Shown here: in pieces, positions 22,901 to 35,515 of the stretch | Numbering within the stretch: position 1 is the first letter of the stretch | Layout of the letters: each line of letters opens with the position of its first letter | NCBI GenBank assembly: GCA_963921195.1 | Contig: OY992540.1 | Location: forward strand, 11,421,766 to 11,485,765 | Length of the DNA: 64,000 nucleotides | Origin: Pegoplata infirma | Taxonomy: Eukaryota > Arthropoda > Insecta > Diptera > Anthomyiidae | Direction: 5' to 3' | The notes under the pieces: generated by a model | Database searches by the model: none | What the model saw: only the letters and a program-made list of their open reading frames with translations | What the model was told of the DNA's origin: nothing | Made by a program: the position numbers and the translations under genes

Positions 22901-24986
22901 GTACATACCGTTACGATACCGAAACGGTTATTGAAACGGTTTTCCCTAAAAAACCGTGTACTTTTATCAAAAAAAAAATATTTTTTAGCATTATTGAAAT
23001 AAGGTACATTAAAAGTCTCAAATTCATAGAAAATTTTCCATCATTATTTTTCAGTTCTGAGACATTTTTCGTATAATAAAAGTCTCAGATTCTAAGACTC
23101 TTCTCAGATCCAGGTACATTTTTCGTAAAGAAAAAATGTTATTTTCTGAGACATTTTTCGTTTTTCTGAGACATTTTTCGTGAAAGAAAAAATTTTTCAG
23201 ATGTATCGTGTTTACAACGTTTACATGGACGGACAGACGGACAGACGGACGGGCGTACATCGCTAAATCGACTCAAAAAATAATTCTGAGTCGATCGGTA
23301 TACATAAATGCTGGTCTTGGACCAATATTTCGAGTAGTTACAAACATCAGCACAAACTCATTATACCCTGTACCACAGAAAGGTGTAGGGTATAAAAATT
23401 GTATCGCAAGATTTTTTTTTCATTTTTAAAAATTTTAAATTTTGTTAGACATTTTGCAAAAATCCAAAGCTTTGGGTGCCACGGGTTTGAATTATGGGAT
23501 TTGGCTCAAATTTAAATATGTAAGGGTCAAGGGAAAGAAATTTTTAGATTTATTTCAAAATATTAGGAAAAAACCGCCACATTTTGCAAATTTCAAACAG
23601 CGATATCTCGAAAACTGTTAAACCGATTTTAAAAAATTTTTGATATTCGTGTGCAGTTTTTTTTAACCCAAAACTTTGATCCATGGTCGCCACGTGTTAT
23701 TCTAATCCGATTGGAAGAATAAAAATTTGCCTGGACACTTGGGAAATTAAGAGATAGAAGGAAATATCAGAAATTGAAGAAAAAGTAAAAATTTAGAAAA
23801 AATATAAAAATTTAGAATAGTTATTTTTCCACAGAAAACGAACAAGTTTTTAGCTCTAAGTTTAAAAATGCAATTTTAGGCAACTGCAAATTCTGATTTA
23901 GCAAATTTATTGCATTTTTTCCAAGGAATAATTTTTGTCTTCATTAATTATTTAATATCCCTCATGGTTTTCGAGATAAGCTTGAAATGTCAATTTCTTA
24001 ATGTTGATTTTTTCCCAAACGGTTCTGGCTAAGATTTAGATTTTCGTCGAAATATATTTATGGAGCAACCCACTTGATGTTAATGTCGGTTCCAATGAAG
24101 CGTGGTGGGGAATATTTTTTGATTTCTGCGCAACCGAATAAAACATTCTTATTTGTTTCTTTCCTATCCAAAATTTTAAATCTATAAAACCTGTCGAAGC
24201 GTACCTTCCCAGACAAATTAAAACGGAAACATGTTAACATCTATGCAATGTGTATTTACAGCACTCAACAATTTTACATTTTGTAAATGTGTTTTTTTTA
24301 TAATTGTAACATTTGTTTTTTATGTTTAACAAAAAAAACAAATCTCTGTAATTTTCATTGTCACTTTCAGTGGCAATGACATTGAGTATAATAAAAGACT
24401 TTTTATAAAAAAAAAAAACATAAAACAAATGTGCAACAACAAATTTATTATAAGCAACTTGTTAATGATAATCATTGTCATCATCATAATAATAACCAAC
24501 TGACTGACTGTCTATATAATGGCTAATGACAATGTTAACAGTGGTAATAATAATTACAATTAAGTATGTACCTACCACCAACATATTGTGGTTAACAAAC
24601 ATTTTTGAAATGGGATTTTTATTTTTTTTTATCAACAGAGTTTATTTTACAGAAGCACAGAAAAAAATATTAAATTTTTTTTTTTCAATTAAAATTTTAT
24701 TTGATATTAAATTTCACTTTAATTAACCATTGTAATTGATTTAATAAATGTTTTTATTAAATTTTAACCTTTGCTTAAAAAAACTAAATCGGGTTTGTAT
24801 GTAATACAAATACGCATAAAAATGCAAAAATAAAAAAAATAAAACTTTAAATGTTAAAATTATTTCCTCACAAAATTAATTTTGTAATTGAATCAACTAA
24901 TTTCGTAATTGAAATTCATTTTTATTAATTTCTGTGTGTATGCAAAAAGAAACCAATTAGAAATTACATATTCTGTTATACATATA

Positions 24987-26064
24987 TGAGGCATTCCACA
25001 CCAAATGTCCAGCGAAAAAAAACATGTGTACTGTAAACTTCTGAATAGGTTGTATGGATAGCCCTATATGGAACTTAGAAAATTGCGTTTTTGGTATTTC
25101 AATTTTTCAAAAACTGGGCTTAGGAGGCGTGGTCAAATATTGGAAAAATGGTAAAATTTGTGGCGAGTTGCCGTGATTAAATATTTATCATATTAAAACA
25201 AAATGCACCACAATCTCAAAAATTCACATTCTTATATAGTTTTGTATGGGCTATCGATTAATTTTTTTTTTTTTTTTGATAATTTTCAGAACCCGTTCTG
25301 AAATTTTAGATTTTTTAAAAAAGTCAATTTATCAAAATTCCGGCCACTTTTTTTTTTTTAATTTTTTTTTTTAAGTTTACATGTTTGTCCATCCACACAA
25401 AGAAATTTAGAAACACGTTCTTCTTTTTTTGAGAAAATCGCATTTGAATTTTAAATTTCATAACAATTTTGTAATTTGCTTGTATTTTCTTGTATTAACA
25501 GAGCGTATGAGAAATATTTATGCAATTAATATTACTCATTCGCAACGTTAAAACAAGAAAATACAAGCAAATTACAAAATTGTTATGAAATTTAAAATTC
25601 AAATGCGATTTTCTCGAAAAAAAGGAAGAACTTGTTTCTGAATTTCTTTGTGTGGATGGACAAACATCTAAACTTTAAAAAAAAAAAAAATTAAAAAAAA
25701 AAAGTGGCCGGACTTTTGATAAATTGACTTTTTTAAAAAATGTAAAATTTCAGAACGGGTTCTGAAAATTTTCCAAAAAAAAAAATTTTTAATCGATAGT
25801 CTATACGAAACTATATAAGAATGTAAATGTTTGAGATTGTGGTGCATTCCGTTTTAATGTGATAAATATTTAATCAAGACAACTCGCCACAAATTTGACC
25901 ATTTTTCCAATATTTGACCACGCCTCCTAAGCCCAGTTTTTAAAAAATTGAAAAACCAAAAACGCAATTTTTTAAGTTCCATATAGGGCTATCCAAACAA
26001 CCTATTCAGACATTTACGGGACACATGTTTTTCTGTAGCGGGACATTTGGTGTGGAATGCCTCA
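24987..26064. mobile_element. foldback element, TGAGGCATTCC ends (unit 2)
   Basis: Copy of 18845-19922 carried along by the tandem duplication, with the same ends and flanking TA. It is not an independent insertion. Confidence 0.85.
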
Positions 26065-27216
26065 TATATGCTTTGTCCTACACCCAAAGAAATAGTTATC
26101 AATATTCGTCCAATGTAACATATTGATGTAACTTGATGTTAATATTCATCAATTTGATGAAAAATATTTAAAAAATTAAGTGCAGTTACGAAAAAGTGCA
26201 TCTACCCGAATATTTTTTTTTATTAAAAATTTCATTTACATCCATGATAACACTATTGAAAGAACTTAAAATTGTAAAACAGTTTTTTTATTACTTACAT
26301 GAAAGTTAACATTGCACTTAAAATTATAAAATTTTCTTTAAGTGCAATTTGTTTGTGTTAAAAAAAAATGACAATGAAACAGACAAGAGTTACCAAACGA
26401 ATTGTTATTGACAAACGCTTTTGAATTTCTTTTGATATGACATATTACAATTTCCGGTGGTTTTCTCTTTATCTATCATACATATAAAATTATTGATTTT
26501 GAATTATGAATTGCTGTATCGTTTAAAATAAAGGGAGGGGAAAGTGATAAGTCAGCATGACAAATTAATTTATTTGTTTTTAAAGGAAAAATGTTTCTTT
26601 AATGAAAAATAATGAATGGTAGCATCCCTTTTTGTACAATGTCATGGCAAACGTGTTATTGACATTTTTTTGGTGCTAAAGAAAATCCAAGGTTTTCTAA
26701 CATTTATACCAAAAGATAAATGCAATTTTCCCCGTTTTTTGCTAATCGAAATGTCACGTTTAAAAGTTATAAATAACACAAAATTTAATGGGGATAAATA
26801 TTGAATGATATAAACATGGGAACAAAAAACATCCAATATTAGAATGTAATTTGCAATTATATATTACTCATACGTATCGATGAACCCAATATGTATTAAA
26901 AATATAAGAGACGTTTAAATGTGTGAAATTGATAATTTAACAGAATTGAAATGAATTTTAATCAAAACTTGACAATGATTGTATGAAAATTAGTTTCAAA
27001 TGACTTAAAGGTTACGATACAAACACAAATTAATCATACGTAATGCTGCTACACTTATAAAAAAATTAAAAATTTTTAATGTTGACAATCGATACGTTCT
27101 CAATACCGTTATCCATTTCAAAACCCATTCAATGGAATATCGGTATCAATACCAATACCGAAACTCAGTTTGAATACCGGTATTCAAAACCTTTTTCCTT
27201 TGATAGCGGTACATAC

Positions 27217-29042
27217 TAGGGTGGCTCGTTTTTGGGCTTTTCTCTCTGATCAAATTCTAATAACCGCCAAAAGTGTCGGTCCCCTAAGGGTAACTCACAT
27301 GCAAAATATCACTTCGATCGGAGTTTACCTTCTGTCTCCACTTTGAGCCTCAAAATTGGGGTTTTTGCAAAAAAGGACTTTTAAAAAAAAATAAAAAAAA
27401 AATTAAGTTTTTTTATTAAAATAATTTAAAAAAAATTTTTGCATAATATTTGATCGTAAATACTTAAATATTAAATTTAAAGATTTTACGGTATCATTAA
27501 CCCGTTCAAACTGGATACCAAAAAAATGGCATGATTTTGGGGGCGTTCTCAAAACACCTTTTTTCAAAATTTGAAAATTTTATTAAAAAAAAAATTTAAA
27601 AATACCATTTTTTCTTTCGGAATTCATTAAGAACACCTTGGAGAAGAAAAATGTGAAATATGGCGGATATCCGTCGAGCCACTTTTTGGGAATCGCGGGG
27701 GAAAGTTAGCGGATTTCAAGGAAATGTTGGTTTTATCAATAATTTGGATTAATAAAATCGTATAAATTTCATTTTTGGGCAAATTAACTGTTTTTTGGTG
27801 TCGTGGCATTCTATTAGATAACTTTAAGTCTGTCATAAGATCTTACCGATCTAGGACGTCTTTAACCCACATTGGCTGGGGGTCAAAAATGACCCCCGCA
27901 GGAAATTTGAAGTTTAGAGCTTAAATTTTGTGCTATTAACAAGTATAAAACGGCTTTTGTGTTTTTTACCCTAACTATTATTTCGTATTAATATATTATC
28001 TTTAAAAAAATCGTTAACCCTTCTTGGTAGGGGGTCAAAAATGACCCATTCAATAAAAAGTATATATTTTTTATAGAAAATTAATTTGTGGCAGTCTATT
28101 AGATAACTTTAAATCAGCCCTAAAATTTCACCTGTTTAAGATATCTTTAACCCACATTGGCTAGGGGTCAAAAATGACCCCGGCAAAAACTTTTCGGCAT
28201 AGTGCTTGATTTTTTTGATATCAACAAAATTTATATTTTTTATTGAATGGGTAATTTTTGACCCCCTACCAAAAAGGGTTAACAATTTTTTTAAATATAA
28301 TATATTAATACAAAATAATAGTTGGGGTAAAAAACACAAAAGCCGTTTTATACTTGTCAAATTTCCTGCGGGGGTAATTTTTGACCCCAAGCCAATGTGG
28401 GTTAAAGACATCCTAGATGGGTAAAATTTCATGACATACTTAAAGTTATCTAACAGAATGCCACGACACCAAAAAACAGTTAATTTGCCGAAAAATAAAA
28501 TTTATAAGATTTTATTAACCCAAATTATTGATAAAACCAACATTTCCTTGAAATCCGCTAACTTCCCCCCGCGATTCCCAAAAAGTGGCTCGACGGATAT
28601 CCGCCATATTTCACATTTTTCTTCTCCAAGGTGTTCTTAATGAATTCAGGAAGAAAAAAATGTATATTTAAAATTTGTTTAAATAAAATTTTCAAATTTT
28701 GAAAAAAGGTGTTTTGAGAACGCCCCCAAAATCATGTCATTTTCAAGTTTGAACGAGTTAATAATACCGAAAAATCTTTAAATTTCATATTTAAGTATTT
28801 ATGATCAAATATTATGCAAAAAAATTTTTTTTAATTATTTTAATAAAAAAACTTAATTTTTTTTTTTTTTTTTAAAAAAAGTCCTTTTTTGCAAAAACCC
28901 CAATTTTGAGGCTCAAAGTGGAGACAGAAGATAAACTCCGATCGAATTGATATTTTGCATGTGAGTTACCTTTAGGGGACCGACACTTTTGGCGGGTATA
29001 AGAATTTGTTCAGAGAGAAAAGCCCAAAAACGACCCACCTTA
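27217..29042. mobile_element. hAT-type foldback (unit 2)
   Basis: Copy of 21075-22900, with the same GTACATAC duplication at 27209-27216 and 29043-29050. It contains the one substitution I saw between the units (28693). Confidence 0.85.
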
Positions 29043-29142
29043 GTACATACCGTTACGATACCGAAACGGTTATTGAAACGGTTTTCCCTAAAAAACCGTG
29101 TACTTTTATCAAAAAAAAAATATTTTTTAGCATTATTGAAAT

Positions 29143-31135
29143 AAGGTACATTAAAAGTCTCAAATTCATAGAAAATTTTCCATCATTATTTTTCAGTTCT
29201 GAGACATTTTTCGTATAATAAAAGTCTCAGATTCTAAGACTCTTCTCAGATCCAGGTACATTTTTCGTAAAGAAAAAATGTTATTTTCTGAGACATTTTT
29301 CGTTTTTCTGAGACATTTTTCGTGAAAGAAAAAATTTTTCAGATTTTGAAATATTTTTCGCATAGAAAAAGTTTCAGATCTAAGATATCTTGGCATAGAA
29401 AAAGTCTAAGATTTTGAAGAATTTTTCGTATAGCAAAAGTCTCAGATTCTAAGACATTTTTCATATAGAAAAAGTCTTAGATTCTGAGACATTTTTCAAT
29501 TATGAAATGTTTCAGGTTTTGAGACATTTTTGTTAAAGAAAAGTCCCAGAGAAGACATTTTTCATATAGAAAGTCTCAGAATCTGTGAAATTTTTTGTAT
29601 AGAAAAATTTCAGATGGTAAGACATTTTTTGTATAGAAGAAGTCTCAGATTCTGAGGCATTTTTCGTACAGAAAAAGCCTCAAATTCTGAAAAAAATTCT
29701 GGGATTCTGAGACGTATTTCGTATATAATAGTTCAGATTCTGAGACATAATTTATGCAGAAATAATATCAGATTCTGAGAGATTTTTCATATAGAAAGGG
29801 TCTCTGATTCTTAGATATTTTTTTTTAATAGAAAAAGTCGCAGATTTTGACACATTTTTTGTGTAGAAAAAATTTTAGAATCTTAGACATTTTTCGTATA
29901 GAAAAAGTCTCAGATTTAGAGACATTTTTCGTATAGAAAAATGCTAATTTTCTAAATTAGTTTTCATATCGAAAAAGTCTCATTTTCTGAGACATTTGTC
30001 ATATAGAAACAGATTTTAAAAAAAAAATTTGCATAGAATCAATCTCAGATTCTGAAACATTTTTTTTATAGAATAAGTCTCAGATCTCAGACATCTTCAT
30101 ATAGAAAAAGTTTCAGATTCTGAAACCTTTTTTTGTACAGAAAATGTCTCAGATACATTTTTTAATAATTCTCAGATTCTGAAACCCTTTTCGCATAGAA
30201 AAAATATCAAATTCTGAAAAAGTTTTCATATAAAAATAAATCTCAGATTCTGAGGCATTTTTCGTACAGACAACTGTCTCAGATTACTAGACATTTTGCG
30301 AACAGAAAACTGTCTCTGAATCTGAGAATTTTTTTATACAAAAAATGTGTCAGAGTCTGAGATTTTTTCTACATAAAATCTGAAACTGAAATTTTTTCCA
30401 TACGAAAAATGTCTTTGAATTTGAGACTTTTTCTCTGAGACATTTTTCGTATAGACAAAGTCCCAGATTTTGAGTAATTTTTCGTGCAGAAAAAGTCTCA
30501 TACTGTGCGTTTTTTGAACAGAAAAAGTCTCAAATTCAAAGACATTTTTCGTATAGAAAAAATTTCAGATTCAGATCTAAAACATCTTTGTATAAAAAAA
30601 GTCTTAGATCTGAAATATCTTCAAATAAAAATTTTTCGTATAGAAAAAGTACCAGATTCTGAGACATTTTTCGTATAGAAAAAGTTTCAGATTCTAAAAA
30701 TTTTTCGTACAGAAAAAGTGTCTGATCTCAGAATCTTCGTATAGAGAAAGTCTCAGATTCTCCGATTTTGAGACATTTTTCGTACAGGAAAGCGTCAGAT
30801 TCTGAGACATTTTTCGTAATGAAAAAAACTCGGATTCTGAGACATTTTGCATATAAAAAAAAAAAATTTTTTGTATACAAAAAGTTTTAGAAAGTGAGTA
30901 TTTTTAGTTTAGAAAAAGTCTAAAAACATGAGAAATTTTTTGGATAAAAAAGTCTCAGAATCTGAGACATTTTTCGTAAAGAAAAATTCTTAGAATCAGA
31001 AATTTTTTTCCAAAAAAGTTTCAAAATCTGAAACATTTTTCAGAATCTGAAACATTTTTCAGAATCTGAGGCATTTTTCGAATAGAAAAAGTCTCTGATT
31101 CTAAGATATTTTTATGTAGAAAAAGTCCAAGATTA
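29143..31135. repeat. 35-bp minisatellite made of two palindromes
   Basis: Roughly 55 diverged copies of a 35-base unit composed of GTCTCAGATTCTGAGAC, one A, and TTTTTCGTATAGAAAAA. Each half is an odd-centred palindrome. Divergence, small indels and unit truncations are common, so the array is old; the part inside the duplicated unit (23041-23200) is also present once more. Degenerate relatives occur at 35165-35515 and 63180-63560. Short frames within it are repeat readings. Confidence 0.9.
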
Positions 31136-31334
31136 TATTTTTGTCCTTTTCTCTGTCAGGTTGTTATTAAGTTTATTAAAATCGGTTCAGGGGCTATAAG
31201 GTTTTGAGCACAAACTTGAGTTTAAAATGAGATTAATTTTAAATTCATGTGTTACATTTTTACAAAACAAATCTAAATATAAAAATTTTAAGACTCAAAA
31301 AAATTCATGAATTTGCGAAGTCGAATTTAAATTT

Positions 31335-32857
31335 TTATACCCTCCACTTAGTGATGGAGGATATACAGTGGGCGACAATACATTGGAAACTTTTTTATAG
31401 TAGATGAAATTTGTTAAGGACAAAGTTAACAATACTAAACGTTATAATTATCAAACAAGTATTATAAAAAAATGTAATGTAGGTAATTTATCAAGCTTTA
31501 ATTTAAGCTTAATAGCGTCCAGATTGGGAAAATAATAAATGTGTTACGAGGGTCGATGTGGAAAATGAAAAAATTTATAGACATTTTTCAGAACATTTTT
31601 AAAAAATATTTCCAAGTCGATTTTTTTCCAAGTTAAAACATTAGGAATTTAAAAAAAGGTCCAATAGTTTTTACTCAGTGATCAAATAATTTTTCGAACA
31701 ACCCAAACAAACAGTGGAATTTTTTAAGTACAGTACCAAAAATCCACATTTTTTGACCTCCAATTCTTTTGACCACCAATTTTTTATAAACAAAGAAAAG
31801 ATGTTATTGTTTATTAATTTTAGTACACTTAAGTATATGCTAAGGATATATTGAGATAATTTTAATTTCTCTTTGTTAACAAAAAATTGGTGGTCAAAAG
31901 AATTGGAGGTCAAAAAATGTGGATTTTTGCTACTGCACTTAAAAAATTCCACTGTTTGTTTGGGTTGTTGGAAAAATTATTTGATCACTGAATAAAAACT
32001 ATTGGACCTTTTTTTAAATTTCTAATGTTTTAACTTGGAAAAAATTGACTCGGAAATATTTTTTAAAAATGTTCTGAAAAATGTCTATAAATTTTTTCAT
32101 TTTCCACATCGACCCTCGTAACACATTCATTATTTTCCCAATCTGGACGCTATTAAGCTTAAATTAAAGCTTGATAAATTACCTACATTACATTTTTTTA
32201 TAATACTTGTTTGATAATTATAACGTTTAGTTTGGCTAACTTTGTCTTTAACAAATTTCATCTACTATAAAAAAGTTTCCAATGTATTGTCGCACACTGT
32301 ATATAAGTTTGTCATTCCGTTTGTAATTCATCGAAATATCGGTCTAGGACCCCATAAAGTATATATATAATTGATCAGTGATCGATTTTAAGACATTCTA
32401 GAGATGTCCGTCTGTCTGTCTGTGGAAATGGTGATCGCGGCCACAATATTACACGGAGATGACTGAAACTTAACATATTTATTCAAAGTTCTCCCGAGCA
32501 ATTTGGTGTTGCATTTAAGCGATATAGGTTCAGCGGTTCAAAAGTTATGAACGAAAATGTAAGGATACCTCAAAAATTTTGGTACATTCAACATAACCTA
32601 AAAATACAAAATGCGTTAATTCGGCTGATGATTAACATACGTGAACATAATTGATCAACGAATGGTGTTTAAACAAGTAGGAACATATTTCTTGCCAAAA
32701 AAAAAAAAAAATCGAGGTTTTTCTTCGCGGAAATTTTGTTAAATTTTTTTTTTCAAAAGTGATTTCCTTTCAAATAAAGTTTTTTGCAAAAATCTTTTTA
32801 CATTGTGGAGGTTATCAATACATTCGGCAAGGCCGAATTTAACTTTTTTACTTGTTT
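31335..32857 (-). mobile_element. mini-me/DINE-1-like element, split by a Tc1-like foldback
   Basis: In minus orientation: the tail TATACCCTCCACTTAGTG is at the left, then after the insertion AAGTTTGTCATTCCGTTTG, GGTCTAGGACCCCATAAAG, the TCCGTCTGTCTGTCTG run, GGTTCAAAAGTTATGAACG, and the start region ending at ACTTTTTTACTTG. The insertion occupies 31366-32299. Confidence 0.8.
31366..32299. mobile_element. Tc1-like non-autonomous foldback, TA target
   Basis: Ends CAGTGGGCGACAATACATTG and complement (CAATGTATTGTCGCACACTG). TA flanks both sides (31364-31365, 32300-32301), and removing the element plus one TA restores GGATATATATAAGTTTG as in intact mini-me copies. The 934 bp fold into one hairpin with arms of about 460 bases meeting near 31830. 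CAGTG plus TA is typical of Tc1-like elements. The 93-residue minus frame spans the hairpin centre and is not a gene. Confidence 0.85.
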
Positions 32858-34104
32858 CTTGTTGGCATTGTGAAGGTCAGAGTCAAATTTGAGTTTTTTA
32901 ATTGTTTTCTGCCATATCCCTGGAACCGCTCTACCGATTTCTCTAAAGTTTTACATCCGCCTGATTGCTAATATGACAAATATATGTTGATTGATGCAAT
33001 TTTCATTAATATAATAAAACCGTTTCTTTTTGTGTAGCCATAATAAAATTCGAATGTGTTTAAAATTTATAAATATTTAATTTTGCTTTTAAATGTAATT
33101 TATTTATAAACCTTTTATTTCATTTATATCTTGTAAATAAAATCACGACAATCCATTACGTTCATACACTTTAAAGATTTATTATTTTTAAACCTCACTC
33201 ACTCTTCGATTTCGCTCAACAATCTCTACCAAAAAAAATACAAATCTTCGACAGGGCTGCAAAAAGGATCATGTGTTTTTTTTTATCCTAAAATGACTTG
33301 GAAGGTAAGTGCAAATCCTCTGGAGCCTTTTTATAATGACTTTAAGAAAAAGAAAAATAAAATCCTGCACTTAGTACTTTTTGTCATCCAGTTGCGTTAC
33401 ATATTACAACAATATGAGACAATATCTAAAATACCTACAATATGTCACGATTTTAGTTCGTGACTGTTAAATTGAGAATATTTTTTTTTTTTTTTTTTGT
33501 GCGAGATAACTACAAGCAACAGCAGAAAGACTACAAAGATATCGTTGTCGTCAACGATATTAGTTTAAAGAAGCACGTTTATTTTTGTGGTAATTTTCAT
33601 TTTATATTTTTATTTTGGTGCGGATGACTTGGCAACTAATGGCTTTGACCACTTAAATATACTTAATTATATCTTAAAAAAAAGTTTTCTTCTTTTTAGC
33701 AAGTAATTTTTTTTTTTTTCTATGTCATTGTTGCTTGTGTCGGTACTTAGAAAGTTATTAGAATTTTATTATGGCAGCATAATTGAATTGGTAACAATAC
33801 AATACCTCTAAAGATTTTGTAGATATATTAAGAGAATAAAACTTTGAATGGGGAAATTGTTAAGGGAATTGTATGGAAGATTATACATACATGTGAGCGT
33901 AGCACAAAATTATTGCTGACGGTTGCAATTAGTGAAAATAATGTTGAAACAAATTTATAAGAGTTTATACGTTATTATTATTATTAAATTGAGTTCACAG
34001 GGCGTAACTTAATAATTATGTAGTATTTGCTAAAGAAAATAATATTCTACAACGCAGCAAAAAAAGTTTTGTTGAACAGAAATTATTAAGCAATAAGTTA
34101 ATAT
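32858..34104. other. unannotated DNA
   Basis: AT-rich sequence without recognised repeats, open frames or RNA motifs. It is the longest stretch in the window that looks single-copy by eye and would be the best place to look for unique anchors. Confidence 0.4.
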
Positions 34105-34720
34105 TATACTAGCTTACCCGCGCGGTACTTCGTTACCGGTAAACTATTCAACATTTATAGGATAATATTTTATTTCTTTTACAAAAAGCTTAGATAAAAG
34201 TATAAATACTTTACAACTTTTAAAATTGCTATAAAAATCAAAAAACTAATATTGAAGTTTGAAAGATAAATTTCAAGTTGAAGAAATGAAGTAGAAAAAT
34301 TTAGTTTCTAAAAATTATAGACATTTCTGGTATTCCCATACCGGTTTCAAACACTCCAATTAGGGTTACCATGAGTAGGATTTTAAATGTCGGTTTGTAT
34401 TGTTAATGGAAATTGTTTTTTATATATGTAAATATTTACAGTTTCGACAGAAAAAATTTTAACAGTTTCCAACACTGCAATTCAATTTGTAGCAATCTCA
34501 ACCTCACGTGATATTTTTCTGTCAACTTTTTTGCCTCTTAAATGATTTCGCAAGGGTTACCAACATGATCTGGAATTGTAGACACAAATGAAGGAATATG
34601 TGCCTAATGGCGACATATTTTGTCAGTAATTTTATAAGCTCGGGCCCTAGTTATATTTGTTATAAGGGTTTAAGTTGAAAAAATACAAAAGAAAAATCGA
34701 ATTTCTAAAAATTATAGATA
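34105..34720. mobile_element. insect-wide ACTAGCTTACCCGCGCGG repeat end
   Basis: ACTAGCTTACCCGCGCGGTAC followed by TTCGTTACC matches a motif I know as a very common dispersed repeat terminus in insect genomes. The following 600 bases contain TTTCTAAAAATTATAGA twice (about 34306 and 34698), which suggests internal duplication. I do not know its class. Confidence 0.4.
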
Positions 34721-35162
34721 GTTCTAAACACAAATAATAAAATTCAGAACATATGAAAAGTACCAAAGTGCCCTATTTTCCTCCCTTTTATCCCAGTAAA
34801 ATGGGAAATGAAAAAAAATCGTTTTTAAAATTTTTTTTGCGAGAGGATCCCGTAGCAAAATTTTAAGTTTCCAAAAATTCCTTCCACACCATCTTAGAAC
34901 GTACAACGAAATAATTGTTTAAACATAAACCACTAATCGGTTGAAAATAAACCAAAATATACAGCTTCCAACGTCATTTAACGTGTGTCATACCACTTAA
35001 TTTAGGAAAAAGAGTCCCATTTTTGAAATTTATTGAAACTCTCTTCTGTAAAAGGATTTTTTTATTCTTCAAGTTCCAATGTTATAATATGATAAATATT
35101 TTTGATATTGTATTTTGCTAACATGTTTTAAATTAATAATAAAAAGGCATGAGGAAAACATT
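34721..35162 (+). mobile_element. diverged arm of the 2196-type foldback
   Basis: From about 34930, ACTAATCGGTTGAAAATAAACC, ACGTGTGTCATACCACTTAA, TTTTTTATTCTTCAAGTTCC and TTTTGCTAACATGTTTTAAA follow the order of 2940-3150 in the left arm of the 2196-4226 foldback, with clear divergence. The matching second arm is absent. Confidence 0.6.
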
Positions 35163-35164
35163 TC

Positions 35165-35515
35165 TGCAGGAACAACGTCTCAAAATCTAAGTTTTTTATG
35201 GAAAAATATATTTTAGTCTTTGATTTTTTTAATATGAGAATTTCTGCTTTTGAAAAATCTTTTAGAGTCTGCGAATTTTTCTATAGGAAAAGTTTATCAA
35301 AATATATGATTTTTTTATAGGAAAAATGTTTTAGAACTTTTCTATAGAAAACTTTTTTAGAACTTGAAATTTTTTTTCATTAAAAATCTCTCAGAGTCTG
35401 AAAATTTTTCTGTTGAATGATTCTGAGAATTTCTACTTAGGAAATGTGTCTCTGAATATTAATTTTTTTTTTTTTTAATATTGTCTAAGAATTTTCTTTT
35501 AGAAAAATGTCTTAC
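35165..35515. repeat. degenerate relative of the 35-bp minisatellite
   Basis: Loose repeats such as GTCTCAAAATCTAAG, TTTTTCTATAGGAAAAG and TCTGAAAATTTTTCTG keep both palindromic halves of the 29143-31135 unit, but spacing is irregular. Confidence 0.5.

Larger units (their letters stand above)
17059..23200 (+). repeat. 6,142-bp tandem duplication, first unit
   Basis: Every landmark in this unit recurs 6,142 bases downstream, including homopolymer lengths and all small open frames. I found one substitution by eye (T at 22551, C at 28693). The unit starts inside the tail of a mini-me (ATGTATCGTGTTTACAACG) and ends inside the 35-bp minisatellite (AAATTTTTCAG). It contains about 1.6 kb of unannotated AT-rich DNA (17260-18844), a foldback at 18845-19922, a 12-bp-stem hairpin at 20170-20207 (ATTGCACTTAAA and complement), about 850 bases with nothing recognised, and a second foldback at 21075-22900. 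No gene is supported. Confidence 0.9.
23201..29342 (+). repeat. 6,142-bp tandem duplication, second unit
   Basis: This unit joins directly to the first. The junction reads TTTTTCAG|ATGTATCGTG, while the far end of this unit continues TTTTTCAG|ATTTTGAAAT and the first unit begins after AAATAC|ATGTATCG, so the breakpoints share only AT. Contents are as in the first unit. Such a high match means a recent event or a collapsed/duplicated assembly region. Confidence 0.9.

Noticed and set aside
23208..23429. Conserved 73-residue frame present at 17066 and 23208
   Set aside because: Its conservation is only that of the 6.1-kb duplication, and it reads the tail of mini-me subfamily 2 (TDRRTDGR from the GACGGACAGACGG run).
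31671..31952. 93-residue minus frame
   Set aside because: It spans the centre of the Tc1-like foldback, so its two halves are reverse complements at DNA level.
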